A stretch of DNA of 64,000 nt from Candidatus Shapirobacteria bacterium UBA2283 (GCA_002345725.1 DDWP01000020.1:3500-67499); one strand, 5' to 3'; counted from the first letter of the stretch, positions 40,736-50,641 are shown. The notes: generated by a model not told the origin, from the sequence alone. A program made the numbers and translations.

Positions 40736-42037
40736 ATGTTGACTGATTTAATACAAAAAGTATTTGGAAATAAGGAGGTTACCGATACTCCGTTTCCAGT
40801 CGTGCCAACTCACACTCATAACAGCATTGACTCACCAGCCCTAGCTCCTGGATCTGTTAGTACAGTCAATATTAAACCTAATGCAGTTGATGAAAGTAAG
40901 CTCATGGATTTATCGGTAACTGAGGAAAAGTTGGCTGAAGCAGCTGTCGCCACCCAAAAAATAAAAGATGATGCGATTACTGCCGCCAAAGTCTGGAAAG
41001 GAGGGTCAGTAATTACCCTCTCTGCCCAAATTGCAGAAGCGATTATCTTAACGGCACATATTCAAGACTTAGCGGTGAAATGGGCCAAGATTGGAAATCT
41101 TGAGGTTGGCAATAGCAAAATTATGGATGCAGCAATAAGCAATGCCAAGATTCAGGACTTATCAGTCACCAATGGCAAAATCGGACTTTTGGAAGTTGGT
41201 AACTCTCGAATAATGAATGCTGCCATCAGTACCGCAAAAATACAAGAATTGGCCGTTGAGTGGGCTCAGATTGCAACGCTCGCAGTTGGCAACTCAAAAA
41301 TTATGGATGCCGCTATTAGTACGGCCAAGATTCAAAACTTAGCTGTCACTGATGCTGAAGTAAATGATTTGAATGCAGCCAAAATATCGGCAGGACTGAT
41401 GACCGCTGACAGGATTTGGGGTGGTGCTGGGTATTTTGATTACATCCAAGTTCGTGAATGTGGTACTCAAGCGGTTAATGTTGCTGGAAATATTAATAAA
41501 ACAGGAACCTGCAACTTTGCTATCCCTCACCCACTGAAACCTGGCAAGCAGTTAGTTTATACCGGAATTGAATCGGCCGAGGTAATGCTCGTCGAGCGCG
41601 GGAGTAGCCAACTCCAAAACGGTCAAAAACGAATTGATTTCTCTGATCACTACAAAGCAGTCAGTGATCCCAGAAAAGCGACAGCCTATCTCACCCCTCG
41701 AGAAGATTGCAAAGGATTACTACTCCTAGAAACCGCTGAAGACCACATCACTGTTAAAGAAATGAGTAATGGTAGATCAAACGCCAAATTTGATTACATT
41801 ATTTTTACGGTCCGTAAAGGTTTCTATGGATTTGATTTTGAACCAGAGGATCTCTCACTTCTCCAAAATGACGGTGAAGATGAAGAATCGTTCAAACAAC
41901 GCTATCACGATCACCGGATCAAATTAATTCGTAAAAAAGGCGGTCCAGATATTGATACCAAAGTCGCTGAATTTCACCAAGCGTGGATCTCAACTCAAGG
42001 AAATAAAAAAGTTAATCAAAAGGAGGTGAACACATAA
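40736..42037 (+). CDS. Tail fibre-like protein with internal repeats
   Basis: The 433-residue protein starts with a short attachment-like region. Residues about 35-220 consist of repeated units of the type VGNSKIMDAAISTAKIQDLAV with a period of about 33 residues, as in trimeric fibre shafts. The C-terminal 200 residues form a globular domain likely used for receptor recognition. The stop codon overlaps the next start (TAATG). Confidence 0.75.
   Translation: MLTDLIQKVFGNKEVTDTPFPVVPTHTHNSIDSPALAPGSVSTVNIKPNAVDESKLMDLSVTEEKLAEAAVATQKIKDDAITAAKVWKGGSVITLSAQIAEAIILTAHIQDLAVKWAKIGNLEVGNSKIMDAAISNAKIQDLSVTNGKIGLLEVGNSRIMNAAISTAKIQELAVEWAQIATLAVGNSKIMDAAISTAKIQNLAVTDAEVNDLNAAKISAGLMTADRIWGGAGYFDYIQVRECGTQAVNVAGNINKTGTCNFAIPHPLKPGKQLVYTGIESAEVMLVERGSSQLQNGQKRIDFSDHYKAVSDPRKATAYLTPREDCKGLLLLETAEDHITVKEMSNGRSNAKFDYIIFTVRKGFYGFDFEPEDLSLLQNDGEDEESFKQRYHDHRIKLIRKKGGPDIDTKVAEFHQAWISTQGNKKVNQKEVNT
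41095..41350 (+). repeat. Tandem repeats in the fibre gene
   Basis: Three imperfect units of about 99 to 108 bases encode the repeated GNSKIMDAAISxAKIQ segment. At base level they are similar enough to allow recombination that would shorten or lengthen the shaft. Confidence 0.6.
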
Positions 42038-43101
42038 TGGCAACAAAACAATTAGGCGGTTGGTATTGGCAACCAGAACAAAATAAAGCTCTCCGGTGGT
42101 GGGGTACTGACTCTGCTGGAAAAGATATTTATACCGAAGGCGACGAACCAAGTAAGCCCCAAACTGTATCCAATTTAAGCACGGGGTTAAGTACAATCGG
42201 ATCCGGAAACGTTTTGGGCTTTGACATGGGAACTCTCAACACTAAATTTCAAGATACCTATGGCCAGATTCAAGGGCTATCGACCGAACTAGAAGACTAC
42301 TCAACCCGTCGATATGATGAGGAATACAGCAAGGCAGGCTTGAGTAAAACTAAAGATGAAATTGCAGCATTAGACGCTAGTATCGCCAGTGAGAAAAATG
42401 TCCGAGATGAATCAGTAAGCAAGGTTAGGAAAAATCCTGGCTACTCAGCTGCAACCATTACGGGCGAAACTGGAGAGGTCCAAAAACTGGCTGGCTCTAA
42501 AATTGGTAATTTAATTGAAGAGCGAAACGCCAAAGCCCAAACCTACAATGCGACACTGGGTGAAATCACCCAAAAAGTAGCGACGGAAACTCAAGGTAAA
42601 CAAAGTAAGCTCAACAACTTGCGTTCTGATTTGCAGCTTATAAGCGGACTGGTTGATTCCTACAACAAAACCAGATCGACCGAGCTTTCGAGTCAAACCG
42701 ATGAAACACATTGGGAAAAAGAGTTTGAACTCAAACTCTATGGTGCCCAAACCGATCGAATGAAAACTGGTGATGGTGGTGGCACGTACGCTAAACAACA
42801 GGTTAAGGATGCCTTTGGTAATGTGACTGGTTTTTTTGATCCAGTATCAGGCCAAACAACACCTTATCAAACTGATTCTCAAAAACAACAAACCACGACC
42901 GTAAACGAAGGCGAACTGCGAAATGAAATTCGATCAGCCTGGAAAACTGGGCTATCAGCCGATCAACTAAAAACGAATCTGGCCAACGTCACGACCGATA
43001 AAGGCAAAAACGCCTCACAGGTCATTGATGAAGAATGGCAGTTAAAAACACAACCGGGAGTTATGGGCTTTCTAAGAAGGCTCTTTACTCCGGGGGTTTA
43101 A
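42037..43101 (+). CDS. Coiled-coil virion protein
   Basis: The 354-residue protein opens with a WYWQPEQNKALRWWGTDSAGK block and then has long heptad-like regions (residues about 85-230) with Ala, Glu and Lys, predicting coiled coils. A C-terminal helical part follows. A GGAGGTGA site precedes the ATG. It is placed before the very large late protein, typical of internal or ejected virion proteins. I do not recognise a family. Confidence 0.6.
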   Translation: MATKQLGGWYWQPEQNKALRWWGTDSAGKDIYTEGDEPSKPQTVSNLSTGLSTIGSGNVLGFDMGTLNTKFQDTYGQIQGLSTELEDYSTRRYDEEYSKAGLSKTKDEIAALDASIASEKNVRDESVSKVRKNPGYSAATITGETGEVQKLAGSKIGNLIEERNAKAQTYNATLGEITQKVATETQGKQSKLNNLRSDLQLISGLVDSYNKTRSTELSSQTDETHWEKEFELKLYGAQTDRMKTGDGGGTYAKQQVKDAFGNVTGFFDPVSGQTTPYQTDSQKQQTTTVNEGELRNEIRSAWKTGLSADQLKTNLANVTTDKGKNASQVIDEEWQLKTQPGVMGFLRRLFTPGV

Positions 43102-43105
43102 ATTT

Positions 43106-46100
43106 ATGGACAACTTTTTAGAACAACTAAAGAAAAACATTACCTCGTCGTTTGCCAATACCAAACAGTCAGTGGGTGATATTTTTGGTAAGGCTCAAAC
43201 AAGTCTGACTAGTCTGGTGCGTGGTGGTCAACAAAAAGTTGATGAGGTTATTAAACCACTGCAATACGATATCGCAATCTCTGGCCCAACAAGTGGAAGC
43301 TACAAACCGTTCAAGAATTTATATTTGGAGACGGCAGCCCAAGCGTTAGGAGTTGGAGCTCGGGACACTGATGTTTTGGAGAGATTGCCCAGTGCAACTT
43401 TTGGTGCACTTAAGGGTGCTGGCAATGGATTAGGTGAAGCGTTGTCGTTTGGTTGGTGGAAACCAGAAATAAAGTATGCCGATGATATAGAAAAACAAGC
43501 TGGTGACATGACTGAGATTGAGTTCAACGTCTTGGGAACCATTGGAACGTTTTTGGTTGGTGGCGAATTGGTCCAAGGAGCTTTGCGCGGTGTGCCCCTT
43601 CTGGCACGGGTAGCAACTGTCGCTCCTAGAACTTTCAATGTGTTATCTACTGGGCTGACGTTTGCTGGACTCACTCAAATTCAAAAAGATGAAGCGCAAA
43701 AGAATGCATTACAGCGAGCAAAAGATTTTATGGGTGATTTTGCTCTCGGTGGAGCCTTCTCAATTGCCGGAATGAAAACATCATTTCTGAAGTCATCAGC
43801 CATTATCGGTCCAGCAACTTATGTCACCTCACTTCTAAAAGGAGAGTCAAACGGTGATGCGCTTAAAGATACAGCAGCCATGATGGGGCTCCACTCCCTT
43901 AATTTCGCGGTGGCTAAGTTTCTACCTAATGGATCAGAAATAGAAAATCGAATAGAAAAAGCGGCCAGTGAGCAGCTCAAAATAACAAAGGCTGAAGCCA
44001 TGGAGTATCTGGGCATTAGTGACAAAGCTACTGCTCAGGAGATGAAACAAGCCTGGAAGAATAAGGTGGTTGATATTACTAAGCGCTTCCCAGCTCAGGC
44101 CAATCAAACACCACAAGAAATGGGAGTATTTAATCAAGCTTGGAATACTGCCAACAGAGCCTATGAGTTTTTAGCTAAAGTCAGTAACCCAGAGGGTTAT
44201 ACAGGGAAATCATTCGCTCAAGAGTTTCAAGATCTATATTACCAACTCTGGAGAGATGTTCCCGATAAGCGTTCTGCGATTGTCAAAGCCGTCCGTAGTT
44301 TACCTGCGGGACTGTCAGTTCGGGCTACTCTTAATGATGGCCAGCGTAATGAAATTGTTTCGGCGCTTGGTGGTGAAGGGGCACAAACGAGACTGGGGAA
44401 AGTGGCGGAACTGACTGATGCAGATTTGGTGTCAGTGGCCATGGAAAACAAAATAAAAGTGACTCCTTCAAAACCCGCAGTCACTGAAGAGTTGGATATA
44501 AGCACTGAAACATATAAGCATGGCACACCTGTGCCAGATAAAATTTTGAAGGAAGGTTTTAGTTTAGTAAAAACAGGTGAAACGAGCGGTTATGGAGGTG
44601 TTATGGGTAGAGGTATTTACCTTGATCTCACTCCCGAAGGCGAAGGGGCAAAACTGTACGGTACAGTTGTTGATGCAAAGATTAAAAAGGGGCTGAATTT
44701 ATTCGAGTGGTCAGGAAAACTTGATGAATTGTACACAGAAGCTACAAAGTATGGAGATCCAGAAACAATAACCGATGTTTTACTTAAGAAGGGATATGAC
44801 GGAGTAAAGGGATTGAATCAAATGGTGATTTTTGACCCAAAAAATGTCGTACCAGTTGTAGACGGAAAACCTACTGTCACCTCAAAAATATCTTTGTCAC
44901 CACAAGAACAAAAAGCTGTCAAAGCGGCCGAGATCCGAGATAAATATATAACACCAGAAGAAAAAGAATTGGCAGATGCGGAAAAGATTCCTAGTATCGG
45001 GGACATTCTCCAGTCATCAAGCTTTCAGGACAGATTACAAGGAAAAGTAATTGCGCCGACCACCCCGAGAGCTGATCAATTGAGAGAACCACCTTCCGGT
45101 AAACCGCCTCGTTCACCTCAGGAGATCTCCTTAAACGACGCCCCACCTTCACCTGAAGGCAGTGCCTTGGATGAGATCGATAAAATGGTTGGCAAGATCT
45201 CAACCGCAAAGTCGATTCTGGGAAATGTAAAGGATGCAATTCAATCTTTCCCACGAATGTTTACTGACCGCTTTGCTCCCATTAAACAATTTGAGGATCA
45301 AATTACCAAACTTCAAGGACAGCCAATTGATATTGATTCCAGTCCATATGTGGCAGCCAGAATGTATGCTGGTCGCTTTGGAATTGTTGAGGGAAGCTTC
45401 AAAGATTTATATAACATCATACAGCCGGTTCGAAAGCTTCGAGCTGACTTTACTCGATTTGTTTTGTCCGAACGCGCTATTGAACGAGGAGAGCGAGGGT
45501 TTGATAACCCAAATGGAGTTACAAAGGAAACTGCAGAGCAAGCACTCGTCGAGCTAAAAGATAAAGTAGGTGACAAGGCCTTCAAAGCCTTCGAGCAGGT
45601 CGGCCAGGGAATTCAAAATTGGTCCATTAAATCAATTCTCCAGCCGATGAAAGATGCCGGAATCCTGGGTAAAGAAGCTTTTACTTCAATTATTGAGAAC
45701 AATAAAAAATGGATGCCATTCCATGTTTTGGAATATATGCCCTCAATTGAGCAAGCCGATCACATGGCGGTAGGAAGCGAAACGTTTTCAGTAAGTAAAC
45801 AAGGCATCGTTAAATCTCTAGAAGGAACTGAGAAAATCATCCGTGATCCATTTATGTCGATCGTGGATAACCTGACAAAGTCGGTAAGTCTGATAGAACG
45901 TAATAAAGTAGCCCAGAAACTCATTGAACTGAGAAATAGCCATCCAGATACAGCTAAAGAGTTTATAAAGTTTTTACCGGATGGTCTGCGACCACCACCA
46001 GAATGGGAAGCGATTAGTGTCTTTATTGATGGCAAAGTAACCAAGTGGGCGGTTCCCAAAGATCTCTCAGAAGCCATGCATGCCCTGTCACCGGCTGAAA

Positions 46101-47731
46101 CCGGTTTAATGGGTAAAATGATCCTAGCTTCTTCGAAAGTCTTCAAAGCCGGAACCACCTCACTCTATTTCCCTTTTACTCTTTCAAACGCCATTCGGGA
46201 TTACCAAACTGCCACAATCGTTTCCAAATGGGGTTTCAATCCGGCCAACTGGCTGTCGGGATTTAAGGATGGTCTAAAAGCTGCCTTTAAGTTTGACTCC
46301 AAAGCCTACGACGAATTTATGACTAACAAAGGTGGTTATGGTGGTTACATCGAATCAGCCAAGGGGCTAGCTGTTGCCTCTGAACAACTTTTCACCCCTG
46401 AGTGGATGAATCGAGCAAAAATTGTCGTCAATCCATTTCAACTGATTAGTACCTTCTCGGAAGCGATCGAGCTGGCTCCACGACTCGGAGTTTATAAAAA
46501 AGGAATCGCTCAGGGTGCAACCCAACTAGAAGCTGCCTATGAAGCTCGGAATGTGACGGTAGATTTTGCTAAAGCCGGAATTGAGGGTCGACTCATCAAT
46601 ATGTGGATTCCTTTCGTGAATGCCCGTTGGCAAGGGCTTCTCACCATCGGCCGAGTAATGAAAGAGAATCCAATCAGAACGACGGCTCGTGCTTTGGCAT
46701 TGACGGTCCTACCTGGTGTGGCTACTTACTTTTATAACGTCATGACCCATGAAGATCTTTGGGACGATATTCCTCAATGGGCTAAAGATACTTATTTTAT
46801 TATGATCGTAGGTGAAGGCCAGGATAGTCAGGGCAATCGGGTACCAAAAGTGGTTCAGATTCCCAAGGGCGATATGGGAACGATTTTCTTCAACCCGTTA
46901 ATGTATGCGTTGGAGTATGTCCGAAAACAAGAGCCAACCAACCTCTTCAAACTAGGTCTGGAGTGGATGAGCCAATTATCGCCGGTTGCGTTTACCAGAG
47001 ATGGAGAATTGTCGGCTCAGTCCTTCCTTGGTAGCGCCCTGCCTCCAGCATTAAAGGTGCCGTTGGAACTAGCGACAAACACTAATCTTTTCACCGGATT
47101 CCCAATTGTCCCACAACGTCTCGAGAAAGTGGCTCCAACGGAACAATATGACGAAAAAACGCCACAAGTCGCCGTTACGGTTGGACGAGCTTTGGGCATC
47201 AGCCCGATGAAGCTGACCCATGCTATTTCCGGACTTGCCGGAAGCTTCTCTCGCCAAGTGATGAACCCGGCCGATATCATCAACCTCACCACTCAGCGCT
47301 TCTATCGGCTTCAGGGTGGGCAAAAACAACAAGCTGCCTGGGATATTAAGTACGATGCCGAAGTCGGTTATAACACCACACGGCTACAGATGAAACGATT
47401 GATCGAGCAAGGCAAGCTGCAGGAAGCTCAACAGATGGCCCTCAAATGGAACCAGGAGGCAGGAAAGCTCATTCCCGAGGTTGTACCACTCTTAATGAAA
47501 GATGACCCCAAGGAAGCGGCGTTATTCCAAAGTAGCATCACCTTTGATGCTGCAGATTTACAGCGACTCTTAAAAACAACTCTCCCTGGTGGAGTTCCGG
47601 AAAATACTGGAACTGATCAAACACTAATCCCGCTTCAACCTGGACTTAATACTAATTCGACCATGGGACAACTATTCCAGGGTGGTCAACAAAATAGTGG
47701 TGACACTATAAGGAGGTTAATTTACAAATGA
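43106..47731 (+). CDS. Polyvalent protein of 1541 residues with ART-like and LPD38-like domains
   Basis: The N-terminus is helical. A J-domain-like segment near 290-355 lacks an HPD tripeptide. Residues about 470-590 resemble an ADP-ribosyltransferase-type domain (YKHGTPVPDKILKEGF, GRGIYLDL, LYGTVVDA and KKGYDGVKGLNQMVIFDP). The region near 1015-1250 matches the large polyvalent protein domain 38 pattern (TLSNAIRDYQTATIVSKWGF). Such proteins are injected with DNA and act early on the host. The length and order match internal proteins of short-tailed phages. Domain calls are by pattern. Confidence 0.75.
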   Translation: MDNFLEQLKKNITSSFANTKQSVGDIFGKAQTSLTSLVRGGQQKVDEVIKPLQYDIAISGPTSGSYKPFKNLYLETAAQALGVGARDTDVLERLPSATFGALKGAGNGLGEALSFGWWKPEIKYADDIEKQAGDMTEIEFNVLGTIGTFLVGGELVQGALRGVPLLARVATVAPRTFNVLSTGLTFAGLTQIQKDEAQKNALQRAKDFMGDFALGGAFSIAGMKTSFLKSSAIIGPATYVTSLLKGESNGDALKDTAAMMGLHSLNFAVAKFLPNGSEIENRIEKAASEQLKITKAEAMEYLGISDKATAQEMKQAWKNKVVDITKRFPAQANQTPQEMGVFNQAWNTANRAYEFLAKVSNPEGYTGKSFAQEFQDLYYQLWRDVPDKRSAIVKAVRSLPAGLSVRATLNDGQRNEIVSALGGEGAQTRLGKVAELTDADLVSVAMENKIKVTPSKPAVTEELDISTETYKHGTPVPDKILKEGFSLVKTGETSGYGGVMGRGIYLDLTPEGEGAKLYGTVVDAKIKKGLNLFEWSGKLDELYTEATKYGDPETITDVLLKKGYDGVKGLNQMVIFDPKNVVPVVDGKPTVTSKISLSPQEQKAVKAAEIRDKYITPEEKELADAEKIPSIGDILQSSSFQDRLQGKVIAPTTPRADQLREPPSGKPPRSPQEISLNDAPPSPEGSALDEIDKMVGKISTAKSILGNVKDAIQSFPRMFTDRFAPIKQFEDQITKLQGQPIDIDSSPYVAARMYAGRFGIVEGSFKDLYNIIQPVRKLRADFTRFVLSERAIERGERGFDNPNGVTKETAEQALVELKDKVGDKAFKAFEQVGQGIQNWSIKSILQPMKDAGILGKEAFTSIIENNKKWMPFHVLEYMPSIEQADHMAVGSETFSVSKQGIVKSLEGTEKIIRDPFMSIVDNLTKSVSLIERNKVAQKLIELRNSHPDTAKEFIKFLPDGLRPPPEWEAISVFIDGKVTKWAVPKDLSEAMHALSPAETGLMGKMILASSKVFKAGTTSLYFPFTLSNAIRDYQTATIVSKWGFNPANWLSGFKDGLKAAFKFDSKAYDEFMTNKGGYGGYIESAKGLAVASEQLFTPEWMNRAKIVVNPFQLISTFSEAIELAPRLGVYKKGIAQGATQLEAAYEARNVTVDFAKAGIEGRLINMWIPFVNARWQGLLTIGRVMKENPIRTTARALALTVLPGVATYFYNVMTHEDLWDDIPQWAKDTYFIMIVGEGQDSQGNRVPKVVQIPKGDMGTIFFNPLMYALEYVRKQEPTNLFKLGLEWMSQLSPVAFTRDGELSAQSFLGSALPPALKVPLELATNTNLFTGFPIVPQRLEKVAPTEQYDEKTPQVAVTVGRALGISPMKLTHAISGLAGSFSRQVMNPADIINLTTQRFYRLQGGQKQQAAWDIKYDAEVGYNTTRLQMKRLIEQGKLQEAQQMALKWNQEAGKLIPEVVPLLMKDDPKEAALFQSSITFDAADLQRLLKTTLPGGVPENTGTDQTLIPLQPGLNTNSTMGQLFQGGQQNSGDTIRRLIYK

Positions 47732-48831
47732 AACAACTAACACTGCCCGTAACTTTTAGTCAAAACGACAGTCGATGGAAAACTAGTCCTTTAGGAACCA
47801 GAGGCACGATTGGCTCATATGGTTGCTTGGAGAACGATGCAACTATGGTAGCCAATTATTATGGCTTTCAAGAGACTCCACTTACCTTAAACGAGAAACT
47901 GACCAACAATGCCGGATATCAGGATGGCAATAAATTCGTCTGGAGTGTATTTGCTCGATTATTTGGTCTGAAGTATTCTGGTCAATGGTCCAATGCGGGA
48001 GCACTAACTCAAACCCAGATGGATCAAATCAGAAAAGCCATTGATAATGGATATCCCGTTTTTCTACAGATCGACACAATTCCTTTAACATCTGCCCTTG
48101 ATGAACACTGGATCCTAGCAATTGGCTATGAGGGTGACGACTTTCTGGTTCAGGATCCTTGGGATGGAGCGACTAAACGAATCACCAGCTGGGGTGTCAC
48201 TCCTCAAAAACTGATCTATGCCTGGTGTTGGTTTGAAGGGAAACCAGCTCAGGTCGATGTGGCCGTAGGATGTCTGGTCCCAAATACTCCGGAGTGGCGT
48301 ACCAAGTATGAGCAAATTGTGGCTTTAGCTACCAAGTGGGCTGATACCCTTAAGGTTTTGGAGATTACCGACGACCCTAACACTACCCCTACCGACAAAA
48401 TTAAGAGCATCCTGGCAGGGTATAAAAGTCGTGAAACTGACCTATCTAACAAGCTAAATGATAAACAGGGCTTGCTCGACAATGCCAATAAGGAGATTGA
48501 GAACAGAACCGAACAGGTAAGCAGACTCGAGGGTGATCTGCTAGAGAAGGATAAATACTATAAATCCCTAGTTGACGCACTAAATAAGCAGGTCAAAAAC
48601 GGCTCAGATGCCCTACCCTTGGCTCAGGCTAGAGTTGGGGTGCTTGAGGGGGAACTGGATGAAGCCAATAAAGCCAAGGGCCGTGCCTTGTTGGATGCCC
48701 AGCAAAACAAAAGCCAGCTGGAAGCCTGTCAAAAGGGAATCATTACGCCCACTCCTCAACTAATTATGAAGATGACCATTCAATACATTACAAATTTAGT
48801 AACCAAAAAAGGAGGTGAGAATAATGGATAA
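47728..48831 (+). CDS. C39-like peptidase, probable endolysin
   Basis: The 367-residue protein has a papain-like C39 family domain in its first 180 residues. The catalytic cysteine lies near residue 33 in GSYGCLENDATMV, the histidine near 127 in EHWILAIGY and the aspartate in DPWDG near 139. A coiled-coil-rich C-terminal half follows, with residues near 250-350 of heptad type. It lies immediately before the holin genes, so host lysis by cleaving wall peptides is likely. It overlaps the polyvalent gene by four bases. Confidence 0.8.
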   Translation: MKQLTLPVTFSQNDSRWKTSPLGTRGTIGSYGCLENDATMVANYYGFQETPLTLNEKLTNNAGYQDGNKFVWSVFARLFGLKYSGQWSNAGALTQTQMDQIRKAIDNGYPVFLQIDTIPLTSALDEHWILAIGYEGDDFLVQDPWDGATKRITSWGVTPQKLIYAWCWFEGKPAQVDVAVGCLVPNTPEWRTKYEQIVALATKWADTLKVLEITDDPNTTPTDKIKSILAGYKSRETDLSNKLNDKQGLLDNANKEIENRTEQVSRLEGDLLEKDKYYKSLVDALNKQVKNGSDALPLAQARVGVLEGELDEANKAKGRALLDAQQNKSQLEACQKGIITPTPQLIMKMTIQYITNLVTKKGGENNG

Positions 48832-49087
48832 CATATATCCCGAATGGAAGAAAGTCGCTTGGAGGTTTCTCCGAGTGTTTATATCAGCCTTTTTATTCAC
48901 CGGATCGATGGTGTTGATAAACGCCCAGCCAGTAGCACTGAGTAGTTGGGACAAATTTCTCAATACTCTGATATTGCCATTTTTATTGGCAGGTGGGGTG
49001 GCTGGCTTAAATGCAGTAGGAAAACTTTTGAGAGATTTGTTTGGCACTGAGGATCAAACAGGCCTCGTCGACAAATTACCATTCTAA
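48824..49087 (+). CDS. Holin-like protein with two membrane segments
   Basis: From the ATG at 48824, eight bases after a strong AAAGGAGGTGA site, the product has 87 residues. Two hydrophobic segments (FISAFLFTGSMVLINA and LILPFLLAGGVAGLNAVGKLL) flank a short loop, the topology of small holins. It would form membrane pores that release the endolysin. It overlaps the peptidase gene by eight bases and is followed by an XhlA-like gene. Confidence 0.75.
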   Translation: MDNIYPEWKKVAWRFLRVFISAFLFTGSMVLINAQPVALSSWDKFLNTLILPFLLAGGVAGLNAVGKLLRDLFGTEDQTGLVDKLPF

Positions 49088-49092
49088 GCACT

Positions 49093-49344
49093 ATGAATAA
49101 CAATAGCCAATCCACTGACACAAATATGAGAGAAAGAATTGCCAAGCTCGAGGAACGAGTGGACGGTGGATTGGGTTATATCAATAAAGAGCTGGTGGAA
49201 ATTAAAGAGAACCATCTCTATCACCTACAAGCCGATGTAACGGATTTGAAAATGAAGGTTAATACTCTAGCGGTGAAAGTAAGTGTGGGAGTAGCAATTG
49301 CGACAATTCTAATCGATTTAGTTTTTCGCTTCCTACTGAAGTAG
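49093..49344 (+). CDS. XhlA-like holin-associated protein
   Basis: The 83-residue product has an N-terminal coiled-coil region (RERIAKLEERVDGGLGYINKELVEIKENHLYHLQADVTDLKMKV) and a C-terminal membrane segment (VGVAIATILIDLVFRFLL). This is the XhlA (hemolysin-like) pattern found beside holins in Gram-positive phages. It is the last virion or lysis gene on the plus strand of the prophage. Confidence 0.75.
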   Translation: MNNNSQSTDTNMRERIAKLEERVDGGLGYINKELVEIKENHLYHLQADVTDLKMKVNTLAVKVSVGVAIATILIDLVFRFLLK

Positions 49345-49345
49345 T

Positions 49346-49612
49346 TTATTGGCCTTTTTTCTCTTTCTTGGTATCTGGCTCAAGTAAATTGTGGAGATCC
49401 TTAGTGAAGCCATCAAAGGCATTGGCATTTAAAACGGTGAAATAGGTGGATCCAGGAACACCAGTAAAGACTAAAGTATCACCAGGCTGAATGTTCTGGG
49501 CTTTTCTTAGTTTGGCAGGTATAACGAGCTGACCGCGTGAACTTACCGGCGACGTACCGAATACAACGGTCTTAGCTGACTTTTTATCTTTTGGCTTACT
49601 TTTATCGTTCAT
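49346..49612 (-). CDS. AbrB/MazE-type antitoxin-like DNA-binding protein
   Basis: From the ATG at 49612 the product has 88 residues. It has a SpoVT-AbrB swapped-hairpin domain: SPVSSRGQLVIPAKLRKAQNIQPGDTLVF near 20-50. The tail is basic and lysine-rich. Such proteins act as regulators or antitoxins. No toxin gene is adjacent, so it may be a lone regulator at the right end of the prophage, where it faces the lysis genes. Confidence 0.85.
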   Translation of the reverse strand: MNDKSKPKDKKSAKTVVFGTSPVSSRGQLVIPAKLRKAQNIQPGDTLVFTGVPGSTYFTVLNANAFDGFTKDLHNLLEPDTKKEKKGQ

Positions 49613-49948
49613 ATTTGAAATCAACTTGCTTTGAGACAGGTAAAGCAATTCCCTATAATTAAGAATATTCTTTAATTACAGTAGTCGTATTATACAATAA
49701 ATCAGTGTCGAGAAGCACGAAGACTGGAAAATGACAGAAAGATACAGTAACAACCTTGTACAGACAGGGGTTAAGAAGTAGAATATACACAGGGTCGACG
49801 GTATGTAATGAAAGAATCGATACCCATTCGTTCTTTAAGCACATTAAGTTTGAGTTCCAAATCAGGAGTGATTAAGGAACGGAGGTTCGAGCTGAGTACC
49901 GTCCCCAGCTCACTTATGAGAAGCGACTTATTCTTTGTGAATTTCTAA
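49613..49948. other. Gene-poor stretch, likely right prophage boundary
   Basis: No convincing gene is seen in these 336 bases. Several short inverted repeats occur, for example GAGCTG...CAGCTC at 49889-49911 and AAAGAA...TTCTTT near 49812-49838. The prophage-to-host transition probably falls here, because virion and regulator genes end before it and host genes follow. The matching left attachment sequence would be beyond the window, so no att core can be named. Confidence 0.4.
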
Positions 49949-50386
49949 GTGGTAGAAAATGTGTTAATTAAAGTAATGAAAAATGAGTCTAGTGTCAGTT
50001 CTGGAGGAGTGGTAATAAATAGTCTTGGCCAGATCCTGGTTGTTAAACAACTGGGTGATACGTGGTCTTTACCCAAAGGACATGTGAACGAGGATGAAGA
50101 CATTTTGGTGGCTGCTCAGAGAGAGGTATCTGAAGAGTCAGGTGTTTCTGACTTGGAGTTGGTTAAGGGTTTGGGTTTTTACTATAGACCAAGAATTGAT
50201 AAGCCGGAAGAAATAAAAAAGATCTATATGTTTTTGTTTATAACCTATTGCAGTGAGTTGTTGCCTAAAGATGATGACAACAAAGAAGCAGTGTGGTTGA
50301 ATATGGCTGAGGCTGTGGATAGGTTGTCAGCAAAAAAAGATAAAGAGTTTTTGATGAAGGTGGCTAGAGAGAACAATTTAGGTTAA
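49949..50386 (+). CDS. Nudix hydrolase
   Basis: The 145-residue protein has the Nudix signature [23 protein letters not shown] near residues 46-68, giving the Gx5Ex7REUxEExGU pattern. Nudix enzymes hydrolyse nucleoside diphosphates linked to other groups; small ones of this kind include 8-oxo-dGTP and diadenosine polyphosphate hydrolases. The substrate cannot be told. An internal ATG at residue 10 is an alternative start. It precedes the tRNA cluster and is the first likely host gene. Confidence 0.9.
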   Translation: MVENVLIKVMKNESSVSSGGVVINSLGQILVVKQLGDTWSLPKGHVNEDEDILVAAQREVSEESGVSDLELVKGLGFYYRPRIDKPEEIKKIYMFLFITYCSELLPKDDDNKEAVWLNMAEAVDRLSAKKDKEFLMKVARENNLG

Positions 50387-50400
50387 AATAAGAGGAAATT

Positions 50401-50482
50401 GTCGCTGTGGTGAAATTGGTATACACGTACGTCTCAGAAGCGTATGGAGCAATCCGTGGAGGTTCGATTCCTCTCAGCGACA
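50401..50482 (+). tRNA. tRNA-Leu(CAG)
   Basis: The acceptor GTCGCTG pairs with CAGCGAC. The anticodon loop CTCAGAA gives CAG. A long variable arm and GAGG-loop-CCTC T-stem fit the class II shape of leucine tRNA. CCA is not encoded. Confidence 0.95.
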
Positions 50483-50543
50483 CATTTAGTTAATAACTAC
50501 GAATTAACAATTATAAATTAATTGGTATAATAACTTTACTTCC

Positions 50544-50616
50544 GCCGAAGTAGCCAAGATGGTCACGGCACTGGTCTGAAAAACCTGGGATGTTGGTCCG
50601 AGTCCAACCTTCGGCA
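50544..50616 (+). tRNA. tRNA-Phe(GAA), unusual T-loop
   Basis: GCCGAAG pairs with CTTCGGC. The anticodon loop CTGAAAA gives GAA. The anticodon stem has one mismatch, and the T-loop reads TCCGAGT instead of the usual TTCGAAT. CCA is not encoded. Confidence 0.85.
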
Positions 50617-50641
50617 CATTGTATTGAAATATTAATAATTT

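Noticed and set aside
49649..49948. T-box or other riboswitch before the Nudix gene
   Set aside because: The inverted repeats do not form a T-box core, and no specifier or conserved loop was found.
49613..49948. An attachment site core at the right end of the prophage
   Set aside because: The left end is outside the window, so no direct repeat could be compared.
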